In this document: in pieces, positions 47,855-57,600 of the stretch
Layout of the letters: each line of letters opens with the position of its first letter
Position numbering within the stretch: position 1 is the first letter of the stretch
Assembly (NCBI GenBank): GCA_009746045.1
Contig: RPFO01000156.1
Coordinates: 4,052,591 to 4,116,590, forward strand
DNA from: Mesostigma viride
Taxonomy: Eukaryota > Streptophyta > Mesostigmatophyceae > Mesostigmatales > Mesostigmataceae
Length of the DNA stretch: 64,000 bases
Direction of reading: 5' to 3'
Notes under the pieces: model-generated
What the model was told of the DNA's origin: nothing
The model's database searches: none
Seen by the model: the letters and a program-made list of their open reading frames with translations, nothing else
Made by a program: the position numbers and the translations under genes

Positions 47855-47980
47855 GACGGCTGCGGAGGGGAGGGGACAACCAACCACCCGTCGACAGCAG
47901 ACATAACATAAGAGAGGAGAAGGCCTACAACTAGAGCTTGTGCAGGGTTTTATATTCCTGCAGCAGGCGACTACACCCAT

Positions 47981-48266
47981 CTAGCTCACTCTCCGTATAC
48001 CAACCTTATCTACTTCACTACGAGCATACATCCACTTCACTTTATACTGACGCTGGGTACCGCGGCCCTTTTTGATATCTCTATGGGCCACGATGCTTTC
48101 TACTTCGTCTTCTACTTCCCCAGTGTCAGGGTTATGCTCTAAAGGGGCAGGCGCTAGCTCTCTACCAGCGAACGTACTAGGGTGGTACAGTTTCAGCTGG
48201 CTCCTATGGAAGGTGTTTGAATGTGTCTGCCAAGAGGTAGGGATATCGACTTTATATAGAAATTTC
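47981..48266 (-). pseudogene. Integrase C terminus and chromodomain of the Ty3 element
   Basis: Directly beyond the stop that ends the integrase frame, another frame continues with FLYKVDIPTSWQTHSNTFHR and SQLKLYHPSTFAGRELAP (usual 'HPVFHVSQLKPY' region). It then reads EVESIVAHRDIKKGRG and QRQYKVKWMYARSEVD before TAG at 47981-47983. The last part matches the first two strands of a chromodomain ('VE.IL.HR...QYLVKW.GY'); the TWEP portion is missing. One frameshift near 48265 separates it from the integrase core. Confidence 0.7.
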
Positions 48267-49454
48267 CTACTCTAGACAAACATGGAAGGGTCCTAAGAAG
48301 GCGGGCCTAAGTTTGACCTTAAGTTCTGCTTCAAACTTATGAGCAAAACGGCCAACACGGGGGCCTTCTACTAATACTAGATCTCCTATTTCTATCTCAG
48401 GTGCTCTTCTATCTAAGGAGGCACGCAACCTAGCAAGGTACTTAGACTGAGCTTTTTGGTACCCTGAGATCGCGTGGTCATGAGCAGTTTTCATTCTATC
48501 TAGTAAGGACTGTACACCTTCTACAGTATCTCGGGACACATCATCCTTGTCCCGTAGAGGACTAGCTAAGAGAGAGGTAGGGGTAAGAGGCTGTCTACCA
48601 GTATCTAAGAAGAAGGGCGTATATCCATGCGCAGCTTGGGGACAATTGTTGAGGGAGAACTCTACCAAACATAAATAATCCTCCCAATCACTACCCGAGC
48701 CATTAACATAGTGCCTAAGCGCTTCTTCTACTACCCTATTAAGACGCTCTACTAAATGAGAGGAGGAGGAGTGGTAGGCAGTACCGTAGGTAACCTTGGT
48801 ACCGATGGCAGCGAAAAACTGCTGCCAAAAATCTGAGGTAAATAACTTATCCTTATCACTAATAAACTGCCTACTCAAACCATGATATCTGTATACATTA
48901 TTGAGGTATAGGCGTGCGCAATCACGTGCTGTGAGTTCTAAAGGACACGGCACGAGATGGCACATACGAGTAAAACGATCTATGAACACAAGGATTTGGG
49001 CATTGCCCCTATCATTCTTTCTAAAAGGTCCTACAAAATCCATCATGATAGAATCCCACGGCATGATGGGGTCAGGCAAGGTCCTAGGTTCTGCTATCTG
49101 TCCTACGTTATTGGGTTTCATCTCCTGGCAAGATTGACAAGTTCTAACATACTCATCTACATCCTTATAAAGGGAAGGCCAGTAATAAGAGCGGGCTACT
49201 AGGTCCCGTACCCGTTTACCACCCTGATGAGCAGCTAAGTCATGCAACTCAAAGAGCAAGGAGGAGCGACAGATAGGAGGGACATACAGGCGCCATTGAG
49301 GGGGAGAATCTGCTATCTGCACATATAAAAACCCACCTACAAATTTACAAGGGTGCTTGCCTAATTGTTGGGGATGTGCAGCAATGGCAGCTAATGCTTC
49401 CGGCTCAGTGGCCGTAAATCTACTAATAAGGCGTTCAAGATCAGAGGTAGGCAT
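48267..49454 (-). CDS. Ty3 integrase
   Basis: 395 codons. The zinc-binding HHCC motif is seen in ELHDLAAHQGGKRVRDLVAR plus CQSCQEMK. The DDE core has Asp in IMMDFVGPFRKNDRG, Asp in FISDKDKLFTSDFW and Glu in HLVERLNRVVEE. A GPF-type C-terminal module (AFLGPFHV) precedes the frameshift to the chromodomain. The block before the catalytic Glu reads AYHSSSSHLVERLNR, where Ty3 integrases normally have HPQTDGQTERVNR. Confidence 0.88.
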   Translation of the reverse strand: MPTSDLERLISRFTATEPEALAAIAAHPQQLGKHPCKFVGGFLYVQIADSPPQWRLYVPPICRSSLLFELHDLAAHQGGKRVRDLVARSYYWPSLYKDVDEYVRTCQSCQEMKPNNVGQIAEPRTLPDPIMPWDSIMMDFVGPFRKNDRGNAQILVFIDRFTRMCHLVPCPLELTARDCARLYLNNVYRYHGLSRQFISDKDKLFTSDFWQQFFAAIGTKVTYGTAYHSSSSHLVERLNRVVEEALRHYVNGSGSDWEDYLCLVEFSLNNCPQAAHGYTPFFLDTGRQPLTPTSLLASPLRDKDDVSRDTVEGVQSLLDRMKTAHDHAISGYQKAQSKYLARLRASLDRRAPEIEIGDLVLVEGPRVGRFAHKFEAELKVKLRPAFLGPFHVCLE

Positions 49455-49564
49455 CGCTACAGAGGTATCCAGAACAGGTTTAAAGAGATCTCCTACCGCC
49501 TTGCCAAAGAGAAGGGGAGGTCCTAGAGGGACTACGTTTTCATAAGACTTTCCTGACCTAGTCG

Positions 49565-51060
49565 CTATATGGCTAAGCGGTATAGAAATTTTATTTTTCC
49601 CCTCCCCCCCACCGAGGCCACGGGAAGGGCCTCACACGGGAGAGAGAGTCCTACGTGAGAAAGGAGATCAGGCATGCGAACAGCTGTATGAAAGAGGTAG
49701 GCATAGGATTCATCATCAGGTAGTTCACCATAAGGGGTTACACCCATAGTAGTAGGAACTAGAGTAGTATTGAGAACATCAAGGTCCTCGAAGAAGGAAT
49801 AGTCTGCACGACGAGAGAGTGCATCTGGTACTATGTTATCTACACCCTTGACATACTGAAGTTTAAAAGGGGAAAACTGTGCTAAAAATTCCATCCAGCG
49901 CGCTTGCCGAGGGGTAAGGTTGGGTTGGGAGAGAAGATGGGTAAGGGGACGATGATCCGTTTGGATAACTAACCTATAAGGATCTAGCTCACAGGGTTCA
50001 TTCAGGCAGACATCAAATTGAGCACCTTTAAGGAAGTGCTGCCACGCGTGGCAACAATACACCACAGCTAAGAGTTCCTGCTGGTGTACGGGATAGTTAC
50101 GCTCCGCAGGGAGCATTGTCCTAGAGATATACTCAATTGGCTGTAAGCCCTGACCCTGATCCTGGAGAAGGACACCACCTATAGCTACTTTACTAGCATC
50201 TGTAGCCACAACAAAGGGTTTAGTAGTATCCGGTAGGATGAGTACAGGAGGGGAAAGGAGTAGGGATTTTAGGCACTGAAAAGCCGACTGACATTCACTA
50301 CTCCAAACAAAGGGGATATCCTTCTTTAATAAATGATTAATAGGGGCTGCTATAGTTGCGAAACGCGGGATAAAACGCCTATAGTAAGAAGCAATTCCTA
50401 GGAAACTACGTACACCTTTAACGTCGGTAGGAGTAGGCCATTCCTGAATTGACTTAGTTTTATCCGGGTCGGTAGCGACCCCGGCATCTGACAGAACGTG
50501 CCCTAAAAATGGGACACTCCTACCCGAACGAACTTTAGCACGGCGCGCCCACAAAGAATTTTCAGCCATTATTTCTAATACTTTCTTTAAATCACGTAGG
50601 TGCGTTTCAAAATCAGGAGAGTAAATAAGAATATCATCTAAGTAAGCTTGAGCACAAGAACGGTCATGCTCAGATAAAGAAACAGAGGAGAAGGAAGGAT
50701 CCTTTAGATCAGAGGACACCTGAGGAAGGTGAGAATTTCCCATAACAGGTCTAAGCACTTCATTCATTAACATTTGAAAAGAGGCAGGCGAGTTACAGAG
50801 TCCCATAGCCGCTACTCTAAACTGGTAATGACCAAAAGGGGTAGCAAAGGCGGTTTTATGGCAATCCTCAGGAGCTATCCGCAACTGCCAAAAACCATCC
50901 GCACAATCCAGTACTGTGAAACAAGTGGAACCTTTAACCTTATTAAATATATCATCAATACGAGGTAGAGGGTATTTAGACTTCACAGTAATATCATTCA
51001 ACTTCCTATAATCAGTAACTAGGCGAAACTTGCCATTTGGCTTAGGAACTAACAGGACAC
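49565..51060 (-). CDS. Ty3 reverse transcriptase and RNase H
   Basis: The frame 49565-51001 follows an upstream piece in the same frame (LLVPKPNGKFRLVTDYRKL) that is cut off from protease by a shift near 51070. The RT has VLDCADGFWQLRIAPED, TPFGHYQFRVAAMGLCNSPA and the catalytic AYLDDILIYS. A Ser-rich segment of roughly 25 residues lies just before AYLDD. LGIASYYRRFIPRF and the connection follow, then RNase H with FVVATDASKVAIGGVLLQ, QELLAVVY and VIQTDHRPLTHLL, and the LQYVKGVDNIVPDALSRR end. Catalytic residues look intact. Confidence 0.92.
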
Positions 51061-51197
51061 CAGCTGAGTAGGGGAGTTACTAGGCTCTATCAATCCTGCT
51101 TCTAATAATGACACTAAAATCTGTTTTAGTTCCTTTAACTCGGTAGGGCCCATTCTATACATCGGAGAGTGCGTAGGAACTGCACCGTCCTTGATAA

Positions 51198-51881
51198 CTA
51201 CACGGTGTAAAACAGAACGAGGAGGAGGATAAGAAGGAGTCTTTTCTTCAAAAACTTTGAGGAATCTATCACAGCCATGTATCTTACTATTTCATTTTCA
51301 GTAAATCCCACTCCTATTGTATCCACTGTGTTTATATCTATATCCACACTATTATTAGTGATAGGTATCTCCTGTACTTCTAACTGAAGGAACATACATA
51401 ATAAATATCCATATTCCTTTAGTTCAGAACGCAACTCATCATTGGACATTAATACTTCAGGTATAGGTCTTACAGGAGGATCAACAGGTGTAGGAGGAGT
51501 AATATCTACCAAGGATAAATTTTCCAATCTATAATGACGTTCCGGTACCCAGTAAGAGCTATCTGGAAACCAAATGACCATGGTATCATAATTAATAGTA
51601 ATCTTATTATCCTGGTGCCAATCTAATCCTAGTAATACATCAGCGGTAGTGATAGGGCCTATAGTGGCCGTCAGGTTGACAGTACGTCCTTGTATAACCA
51701 TGGGAAGGGACACCGTACCCGGGGAATGACTGGTGCGACCATCAGCATAATGAACAGTAACGGGTTTGGTGTGAGGGGTAGGGACTAGTCCTAAACGCCT
51801 AACTAGGGCCTCGCTCACAAAGGAGCTAGCCGCACCGCTATCTACCAACACAGAGACATTCAAGAGTTCATCAGCATGCAA
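51198..51881 (-). CDS. Ty3 aspartic protease
   Basis: Retropepsin domain with VLVDSGAASSFVSEALVRRL (active-site DSGA), HYADGRTSHSPGTVSL, and TTADVLLGLDWHQDNK (ILG-D-W block). Separate from gag and RT by frame changes, as expected for a decayed or frameshift-expressed polyprotein. Confidence 0.88.
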   Translation of the reverse strand: MHADELLNVSVLVDSGAASSFVSEALVRRLGLVPTPHTKPVTVHYADGRTSHSPGTVSLPMVIQGRTVNLTATIGPITTADVLLGLDWHQDNKITINYDTMVIWFPDSSYWVPERHYRLENLSLVDITPPTPVDPPVRPIPEVLMSNDELRSELKEYGYLLCMFLQLEVQEIPITNNSVDIDINTVDTIGVGFTENEIVRYMAVIDSSKFLKKRLLLILLLVLFYTV

Positions 51882-52091
51882 GAAGGGTCTACAACAGTGT
51901 GAGGGACGGTTAAACCACCATTCAAGAACATAAGAGGACGCACACGTAGTGGTAGGGAAGATTCAGCTCCTACAGAGGTTATAAAAACAGGCAGGCAAAA
52001 ATTTTTATCTGGGGTACTATCTAAGGACCTGTCCAGGTTACCCCCGGCTGACAGGCCTACTGTTCCCCCTCCCCCCCCAAATCCATAGGAA

Positions 52092-53793
52092 CTAACCCCG
52101 AAGAAGACCCTGGCGAAAAAGCCACTGCTGGAGGGTCACGAGGGAGCGAAGAGGGTGCGGGAGCCTGATTATCATAGGGGAACCCTGGGGTCCTGTCTGC
52201 ACAGCATTCAGCCTACTAGGGGTAGCTGAGGGAATGCGTCCTGAAGTAGGACGAATAGGAGCACGCTGAGGGGTACGAGGAGGGCGAGCGTCGGGATGAG
52301 GGGGAGCACCCGAAAGGAACTTGGGGCACTCACGTTTAAGATGACCTACTTCCTTACAATGATAGCATGTGATATGAGAGACATCAAGGGCTGAAAGGTC
52401 AGTAACACAGATATCTAATTCTTCTACATAGGAGTTCTCCTCCTCAGGGGTAAGGATAATATTATTAATACGGGAACGGGTAGGAAGAGAAGGGGTGGTG
52501 AAGAAATCTGCTACACGCAAGAGATGCTGGCGCACATGCTTGAGGGGCAGATCAGTAAAACGGTAGGCAGAGAACTGGCGCTTGACTTCACGTAATAAGG
52601 GTCTACTGAGGCCTTGGAGGAAGCGAGCACGTACTTCTGCACCCGACAAATCCCTAATTCGTACCATCTGAGCATCAAACTCTTTCATATACTCCTTAAA
52701 TGATTTAGTACCCTGCTGCAAGGTACCAAAGGCTAATCTATCCTGCCAATCTGAATCAGGAGGGACTAAATGGTTCTCTAAACGCTTAAACAATTCTGCT
52801 ACAGAGTTAGGGTAGGCATGAGAGGCCAAAGACTCACACTGAATGAGGTTAGCAAGCTCAGGAGTAATACAGGTTGTAAGATAGTGAGGAACTAATACAG
52901 CATCAGAAAGACGCCATCTATTATGATTCTGCCACGACTCCGTGTTCTGGGTAAGCAACATAATAAAGGTGAAAAACTGTTGAGGGGTAGACTTGACATC
53001 CAGCTTGGGAAGGTTAGCAAAGAGGGGAAGAGCAGGGGGCTTAGGGGGATTAGAAGAGTCAGTTTTTCCCATAGGGCCACTATCTTCCACTGCTACATAA
53101 GCGGGATAGAAGGAAGGAAGAGGAAAAGTCTTGGGTAGGGGTCTAGAAGGGGCCACCGTTTCAGGCTGGTGCCCATAAGAGAAGGGGACAGTATATTGCT
53201 CACGAAGAGAGGAATAGGCAAAATGATCATAATTTCTATCATCTAGGGCATGGTGCTGAAATCACTATTAACTTCTAAATCAGCCACACGGGTAGGGACC
53301 TGGGCTGCCTCATAGGCCGTCTCAGGGTAGGACCAGGAAGCAGGTGGGTAAAAGGGAACTGCACTAGGGCGCCCAGAAGGACCGACAGGGGCAGAGGCAC
53401 GACCCGTGTTAAGAGCAGGCATGGAAGGCACAGGGTGGGAAGGAGGCCTAAAACATTGTTAGTTAGTGAGGACCTGCTGGAGGGTTGAGCCAAGGTTGCA
53501 GGAGGGGCAGGGGCCTGGTTCAGGGTAAGGGAAGGGTCATCACTAAATCTGACTTGCATACGTTGACGTTGTTCATAGGTAGGAGGGGTAAGTGAGGGAC
53601 GACGGCGACCACCAGCAACAGGAGAAGGAGGTGAGGTACGAAGATTACCTTGAGGAGTGAGATGGTGCACCGTTTCAAGTGAGTCCCGTCGGTTACCACG
53701 ATTGTTGTTATGGTTGTTAGTATTATTATTATTATTACTCATAGTAGGAGTATTGGTAGGTATAGGCGACATGTTACCACCCACTGGATCCAT
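52092..53793 (-). pseudogene. Ty3 Gag polyprotein, frameshifted
   Basis: Starts MDPVGGNMSPIPTNTPTMSN with an Asn-rich segment. Two frame changes (near 53.45 and 53.2 kb) lead to the main frame 52092-53156. This has a Ty3-type capsid region (LPKLDVKSTPQQFFTFIMLL, WQDRLAFGTLQQGTKSFKEY, FLQGLSRPLLREVKRQF). The zinc knuckle CYHCKEVGHLKREC (CX2CX4HX4C) lies near 52330-52372. A Pro/Arg-rich tail follows. Gag would package element RNA and form the particle. Confidence 0.85.
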
Positions 53794-53916
53794 TTTTATT
53801 TAAGTAAATGATCAGAATCTAACTGAAAGCAACAAGGATAAAGGACAAGGCCTAATTTAAGGCAAGGAAAGAAAAGAAAAAGCTTTTAATGGCTTAAAAG
53901 AAGGAAACAATTTAAA

Positions 53917-54309
53917 TCAATCCTTTTTAACAACAGTAATGGATAGGGAACCGAATTCTAAGGTGAGAGGAGTATCTAAGCTAGATGAGGATGCAGCCCT
54001 CTTAGGGGGAGACGAAGGAGGGGTAGCAAAATCTAGAGCTTCTACAGGAGGGCGACCATGAGGAGTAGAACGTACGTGTAGGCCTAGATCTGATACGCTA
54101 TGGTCTATAAGGAATTGTTGAGCTTCCTCGAAGGTAACAAATTTCTTATACCTAATTACATTATATGTACGATTTTGCACTATCTTCCTAGCATCTGACC
54201 AAGAGAGGAAAATGGCTGACCATTGAGGGGTAATAACTACGTAATATTTAGCTAAGCTATTATCACTAGATGAATGGGAAGGCGCAGTAAAAACACGACG
54301 TTGACTCAT
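53917..54309 (-). CDS. Ty3 element ORF0 with RNase H1 hybrid-binding / Cauli_VI-like domain
   Basis: Intact 130-codon frame between the PBS and gag, starting MSQRRVFTAPSHSSSDN. Residues 20-70 read LAKYYVVITPQWSAIFLSW, SDARKIVQNRTYNVIRYKKF, VTFEEAQQFLIDH. This follows the small domain at the N terminus of eukaryotic RNase H1 and in caulimovirus P6 proteins: YY.V, then I..SW.EA...V, then YKKF.(5).EA..F. In RNase H1 the domain binds RNA/DNA hybrids or dsRNA. The C-terminal part is Pro/Ser-rich. I infer a role in binding the element's hybrid replication intermediate or in translation; this is not proven. Such an ORF is not part of the usual Ty3 set. Confidence 0.68.
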   Translation of the reverse strand: MSQRRVFTAPSHSSSDNSLAKYYVVITPQWSAIFLSWSDARKIVQNRTYNVIRYKKFVTFEEAQQFLIDHSVSDLGLHVRSTPHGRPPVEALDFATPPSSPPKRAASSSSLDTPLTLEFGSLSITVVKKD

Positions 54310-54820
54310 GATAACTCACCTGGTGGGTCTTGTGACGTCAAGCTAGACGAGTAGGGGTAGGCGACTTAGCTGGACGATCTGGATCACCGAAAGAAGAATG
54401 AGGGCGGAATTGTCCAGCTCTCGTCCTAAGTCAGCGACCGGATAGTCCAGCGCTCGTCCTAACACAGCGACCCGTAACTCTGCGGGTGCGGCCGTCTAAT
54501 AAAGCAGCAGCACAAGGAAAAAGGTGTAGGTACTGCGACGCTAATCGTCTCCGAACAGTAATACTCCCCTATCTAAGACAGGAAACAACCGTAAGCAGGA
54601 AAACAAGGCGAAGGACAGGCTAACTACGAAAGGATTTATCCGCTGCGAGCAGGTCTAGCATCTAGGTAGAGCGTGTCCCGAAACGGGCAGCACTACTCTC
54701 CTAGCTTGAAGGCGACCCGCCCATTACCTATCAAGGAAGTGTCGACTTCGTTCCTGGACGCGGAAGGGGTCTTGAAAAGGTGTATGTGGCAAGGGATAGT
54801 CGTCTCGTTCTCTACCTACT
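54310..54820 (-). other. 5' untranslated leader of the Ty3 element
   Basis: Leader between PBS and ORF0. Contains an imperfect direct repeat (gtccagctctcgtcctaa / gtccagcgctcgtcctaa, then cagcgacc) near 54412-54475. No ORF of note. Confidence 0.55.
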
Positions 54821-54838
54821 GAAGTTCCTCCGGAACCA
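54821..54838 (-). promoter_or_regulatory. Primer-binding site of the Ty3 element
   Basis: On the minus strand, one base after the 5' LTR, the sequence starts TGGTTCCGGAGGAACTTC. PBS sequences begin with TGG, complementary to a tRNA CCA end. The identity of the tRNA cannot be settled by eye. The inner TTCCGGAGGAA part is self-complementary. Confidence 0.65.
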
Positions 54839-54839
54839 T

Positions 54840-55407
54840 TGTTACGCCGCGGATATCTACCTCCACCTCTACCTCTAATGGGCCTGATACTACCTAAACT
54901 GGTCAGGCCTCCTCTACTCAACCCTCTGGCGAAAGACGAACGTGACGGAGCTGATCTCAATGCATTAACGTAGTGTTACTATAATACGCCATACAACCAT
55001 TTACCAAAACCCGTTTACTCCAGGAATAGAGGAAGGAAACACAACTACACTGCCGTGACCCAAGCCTAAATGTGTTAATTCATTTAACACACGCCGAGTG
55101 CACACACAAGGGGTAGAACGCGCATAAATGGTCACCAACGGTCCAACACGCTCGGGCCGACATGGCCCTCGCCTACAGATGCACGCTGGTCCACTACATC
55201 TACTGATGCACGCTGGTCCACTACATTCTAAAGGATCAGGACCACTAGTAAAGTACGCGGCGCGGCGCCCAACGGCACCCAATGTACCACAGTACTGTTA
55301 CGAGGACAATAGTGTCCCGGTAGGAGCTACACGTAAACCTAGGGACAACCGAGGCAAAAGACCTAATTTACGTCCGTAACTACAACGAATTGTTACGCGA
55401 CGTAACA
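54840..55407 (-). repeat. 5' LTR of the Ty3 element
   Basis: 568 bp, near-identical to 43854-44424 with about a dozen substitutions and a few short indels. Should contain the element promoter. Confidence 0.93.
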
Positions 55408-55785
55408 GGGTAAAGACAAGGAAAATGAGGCCGGGGACAATATCCATGATAAATGGAAGGCGATGTTTACCACGGGTTGTCCCGTTCCCTGACAAGGACG
55501 CATGCCTCGCCGTCAGCTGCAACGTTATTATTGTTGACATGCCATTGACATGAGTGAAGGACGCTTCCCTCACCAGTGTCCCCATTGTTTTGCGGCCACA
55601 AGCAAATGTGAGGCTGGCTGGAAATAGGGATCCGCTACCGAGTCCTGTCGGTTTAGGGGTTGAAACACGGTAGTTTTGGTAAAAAACGAAAGCACTGTGT
55701 GGCTACACCCGGCGTATACCTCACCGCTGGCCTTGACCAAAATATCTAGCCTGAAAAATTATGGACTTTCGGCGACTTTGATGCT
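55408..55785. other. No gene seen
   Basis: Flank between the Ty3 target duplication and repeat R. No recognisable frame. Confidence 0.4.
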
Positions 55786-57600
55786 GCAGCTGGATCGGGC
55801 TTGACGAGAGCTGTCGATTGCCGTATAGAAGTCCGTCAGAAGAGGAGGGGTTGGACTGCTAGCCTAATTCTACCGTTAACCCCTAAATGGTCTTGCGGCC
55901 GATTTTCCGCCAAAAATCGAGTTCCAGCCGATGCATCGGCCCCTTCTCGGGCGACCAAATGCCGCGAAAACTATTGAGAATTAGGAAAAGTTTAGCTGAG
56001 AAGATCGAAAGTTTATAAAATACTCTAAAGCATGGTATATGGGTTTGCATACTTCTGACAAAGTTATAGAGGTGTTCTGGCCGGTCAAAGTACAAGGGGT
56101 CAGGGTACTTTTTCACGTACAACGTGCATTCCGGAAAACGACGACCTGGCCATGGCGGCTTGCGCCCACGCATGGCATTTACGTTTTCGTTCGAATTTTC
56201 TGACCAAACTTAGGATATTGATTTTATACGTCCTAAAGATCATACAGGCCACTTTTTGGCTCGCGGGAATGCCATTTGATAGGTGTCGGCAGCGTTCTTG
56301 CTGGAAAAAAACTGCGATCAGGCCGGACGATAGAAACGTTGACAGCAATACCTTTCCGGCGTATTTTAAAGGATATATCGGTTTCTTTGTACTTTTTATG
56401 ATAAATAGTAGTCGTAAACGTGCAAGGGTGGCCAGAAATCGCCGAATCCAGCGACCATGCTGCACAACTTTGGTGTGCCGAAATGCGCCATTTTGCGGCC
56501 ACCGCCTGGGCCAAGGTAACGCCATCCATGCCTGGTAAAGCTTAATCATCGTTTTCCTATCGATGTTTGACGTTTATATATACGTTCTAGCTTGTGTAGC
56601 ACATTCTTTTTGCATTATTCATGCTCTTTCTTGACCCTGGCCTGGCCCCTTTCTAAAACACCCTTCGTAGATGCTTCCCTCAGTCAGTTGACCTGCCACA
56701 GGGTGATGGTGATAAGTTTTAGAGGCTGTATGGGTTTGAATACCTCCATATATGTTTGTTATACATTTCCCATACACATATTGCATGAGTGTGAGGCAGT
56801 TGGCTGGTCTCTGTGGCATCATCAAGCACGTAACTGGTGAGTAAAAGCTTCCCATTGACAGCATGTGCCACCAGGTGTGCTGGCCATCACCTGGCAAGCT
56901 ATAGCAGCTTAGGCCTAGTTTATCCTTGCTAGGGCAGGCTGAAATAGGCTCAACATCACTAGTTTGTTGGTGGCTGCCTCCTAGAATGCATGCCTTGCGT
57001 AGGGTATCCGTACCACGTTACCTACGTGCATGGACAAGGTAGCACCTGCACATAGGTGCCATGTAAGGGCAGTGTGATGATGCAGTTATGTTTCCCCATC
57101 ATTGTGGAAGGGAAATGTATTGTTTGGCATGGTTGGTGGCCATATTAGTAGGTAGTATGCCCACCCTTACCCCCTTGGTTGCTTTTTACCAACGGTACCC
57201 CTATGGGCTTTACTGGGTGTAACTGCTGGTATACCCAACCAAATGATGACCCCAATGGCTCAAACTGTTCAGCAACTAATTGTTTATCATCCCTGAAACG
57301 GTAGGTGCCTAGCTCTTATAACATAATTCAAAATGCACATTCTACCAAAAATGAAAACGCGCGTCTTGACCCCCCTGACTTTGACGGCAGTTATATATGG
57401 CCTACCCTGCATATATGTGAGGTTGTGATATACCAACCCGAAGGGCAACTCATGGACATGCTTGGCCCCCAAGGACAGCCTTTGGATATAGGTAGGTTGG
57501 ATGGCATCTGGTTTGCAAAATTGTGAAGATCCAGCCGATTTATCGGCAGGATCTCAGACCATTTAGGGGTTAAGTTACGTACCCGCGTTAAGGGGAGGGT
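55786..57600. repeat. Dispersed repeat R, copy split by a TTAA transposon
   Basis: 55786-55875 matches 11834-11930 up to 'attctaccg'. After the transposon, 57570-57597 continues with ttaagttacgtacccgcgtta, like ggttacctacccgcgtta in the intact copy. Confidence 0.7.
55880..57569. mobile_element. piggyBac-like TIR element flanked by TTAA
   Basis: Ends CCCCTAAATGGTCT (55880-55893) and AGACCATTTAGGGG (57556-57569): a perfect 14-bp terminal inverted repeat. TTAA flanks it at 55876-55879 and 57570-57573. TTAA duplication and CCC-starting termini are typical of piggyBac-superfamily elements. The uninterrupted repeat copy at 11.9 kb shows the target without the element. Inside are gccgat..atcggc palindromes near both ends (55929-55942, 57532-57547). 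No DDD transposase is recognisable in its short frames, so the 1690-bp copy is probably non-autonomous. Confidence 0.78.

Larger units (their letters stand above)
43854..55407 (-). mobile_element. Ty3/gypsy chromovirus-like LTR retrotransposon, complete in structure
   Basis: An 11.55-kb element read on the minus strand. LTRs of 571 and 568 bp begin TGTTACG and end CGTAACA. The 5-bp AGGGT (or GGGT with CA-ending LTRs) flanks both sides at 43849-43853 and 55407-55411. Order: 5' LTR, PBS, ORF0, gag, protease, RT-RNase H, integrase, chromodomain, two extra ORFs, PPT, 3' LTR. Protease-RT-RNase H-integrase order and a C-terminal chromodomain define Ty3/gypsy chromoviruses. The two LTRs differ at only about a dozen sites, so insertion was fairly recent, yet several frameshifts interrupt gag, pol and ORF3. 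It sits 600 bp upstream of CYP38. Confidence 0.93.

Noticed and set aside
56100-56549. Overlapping 130-150 codon frames on both strands inside the TTAA element as a piggyBac transposase
   Set aside because: No DDD-type motif or Cys-rich C-terminal finger could be found in either frame.
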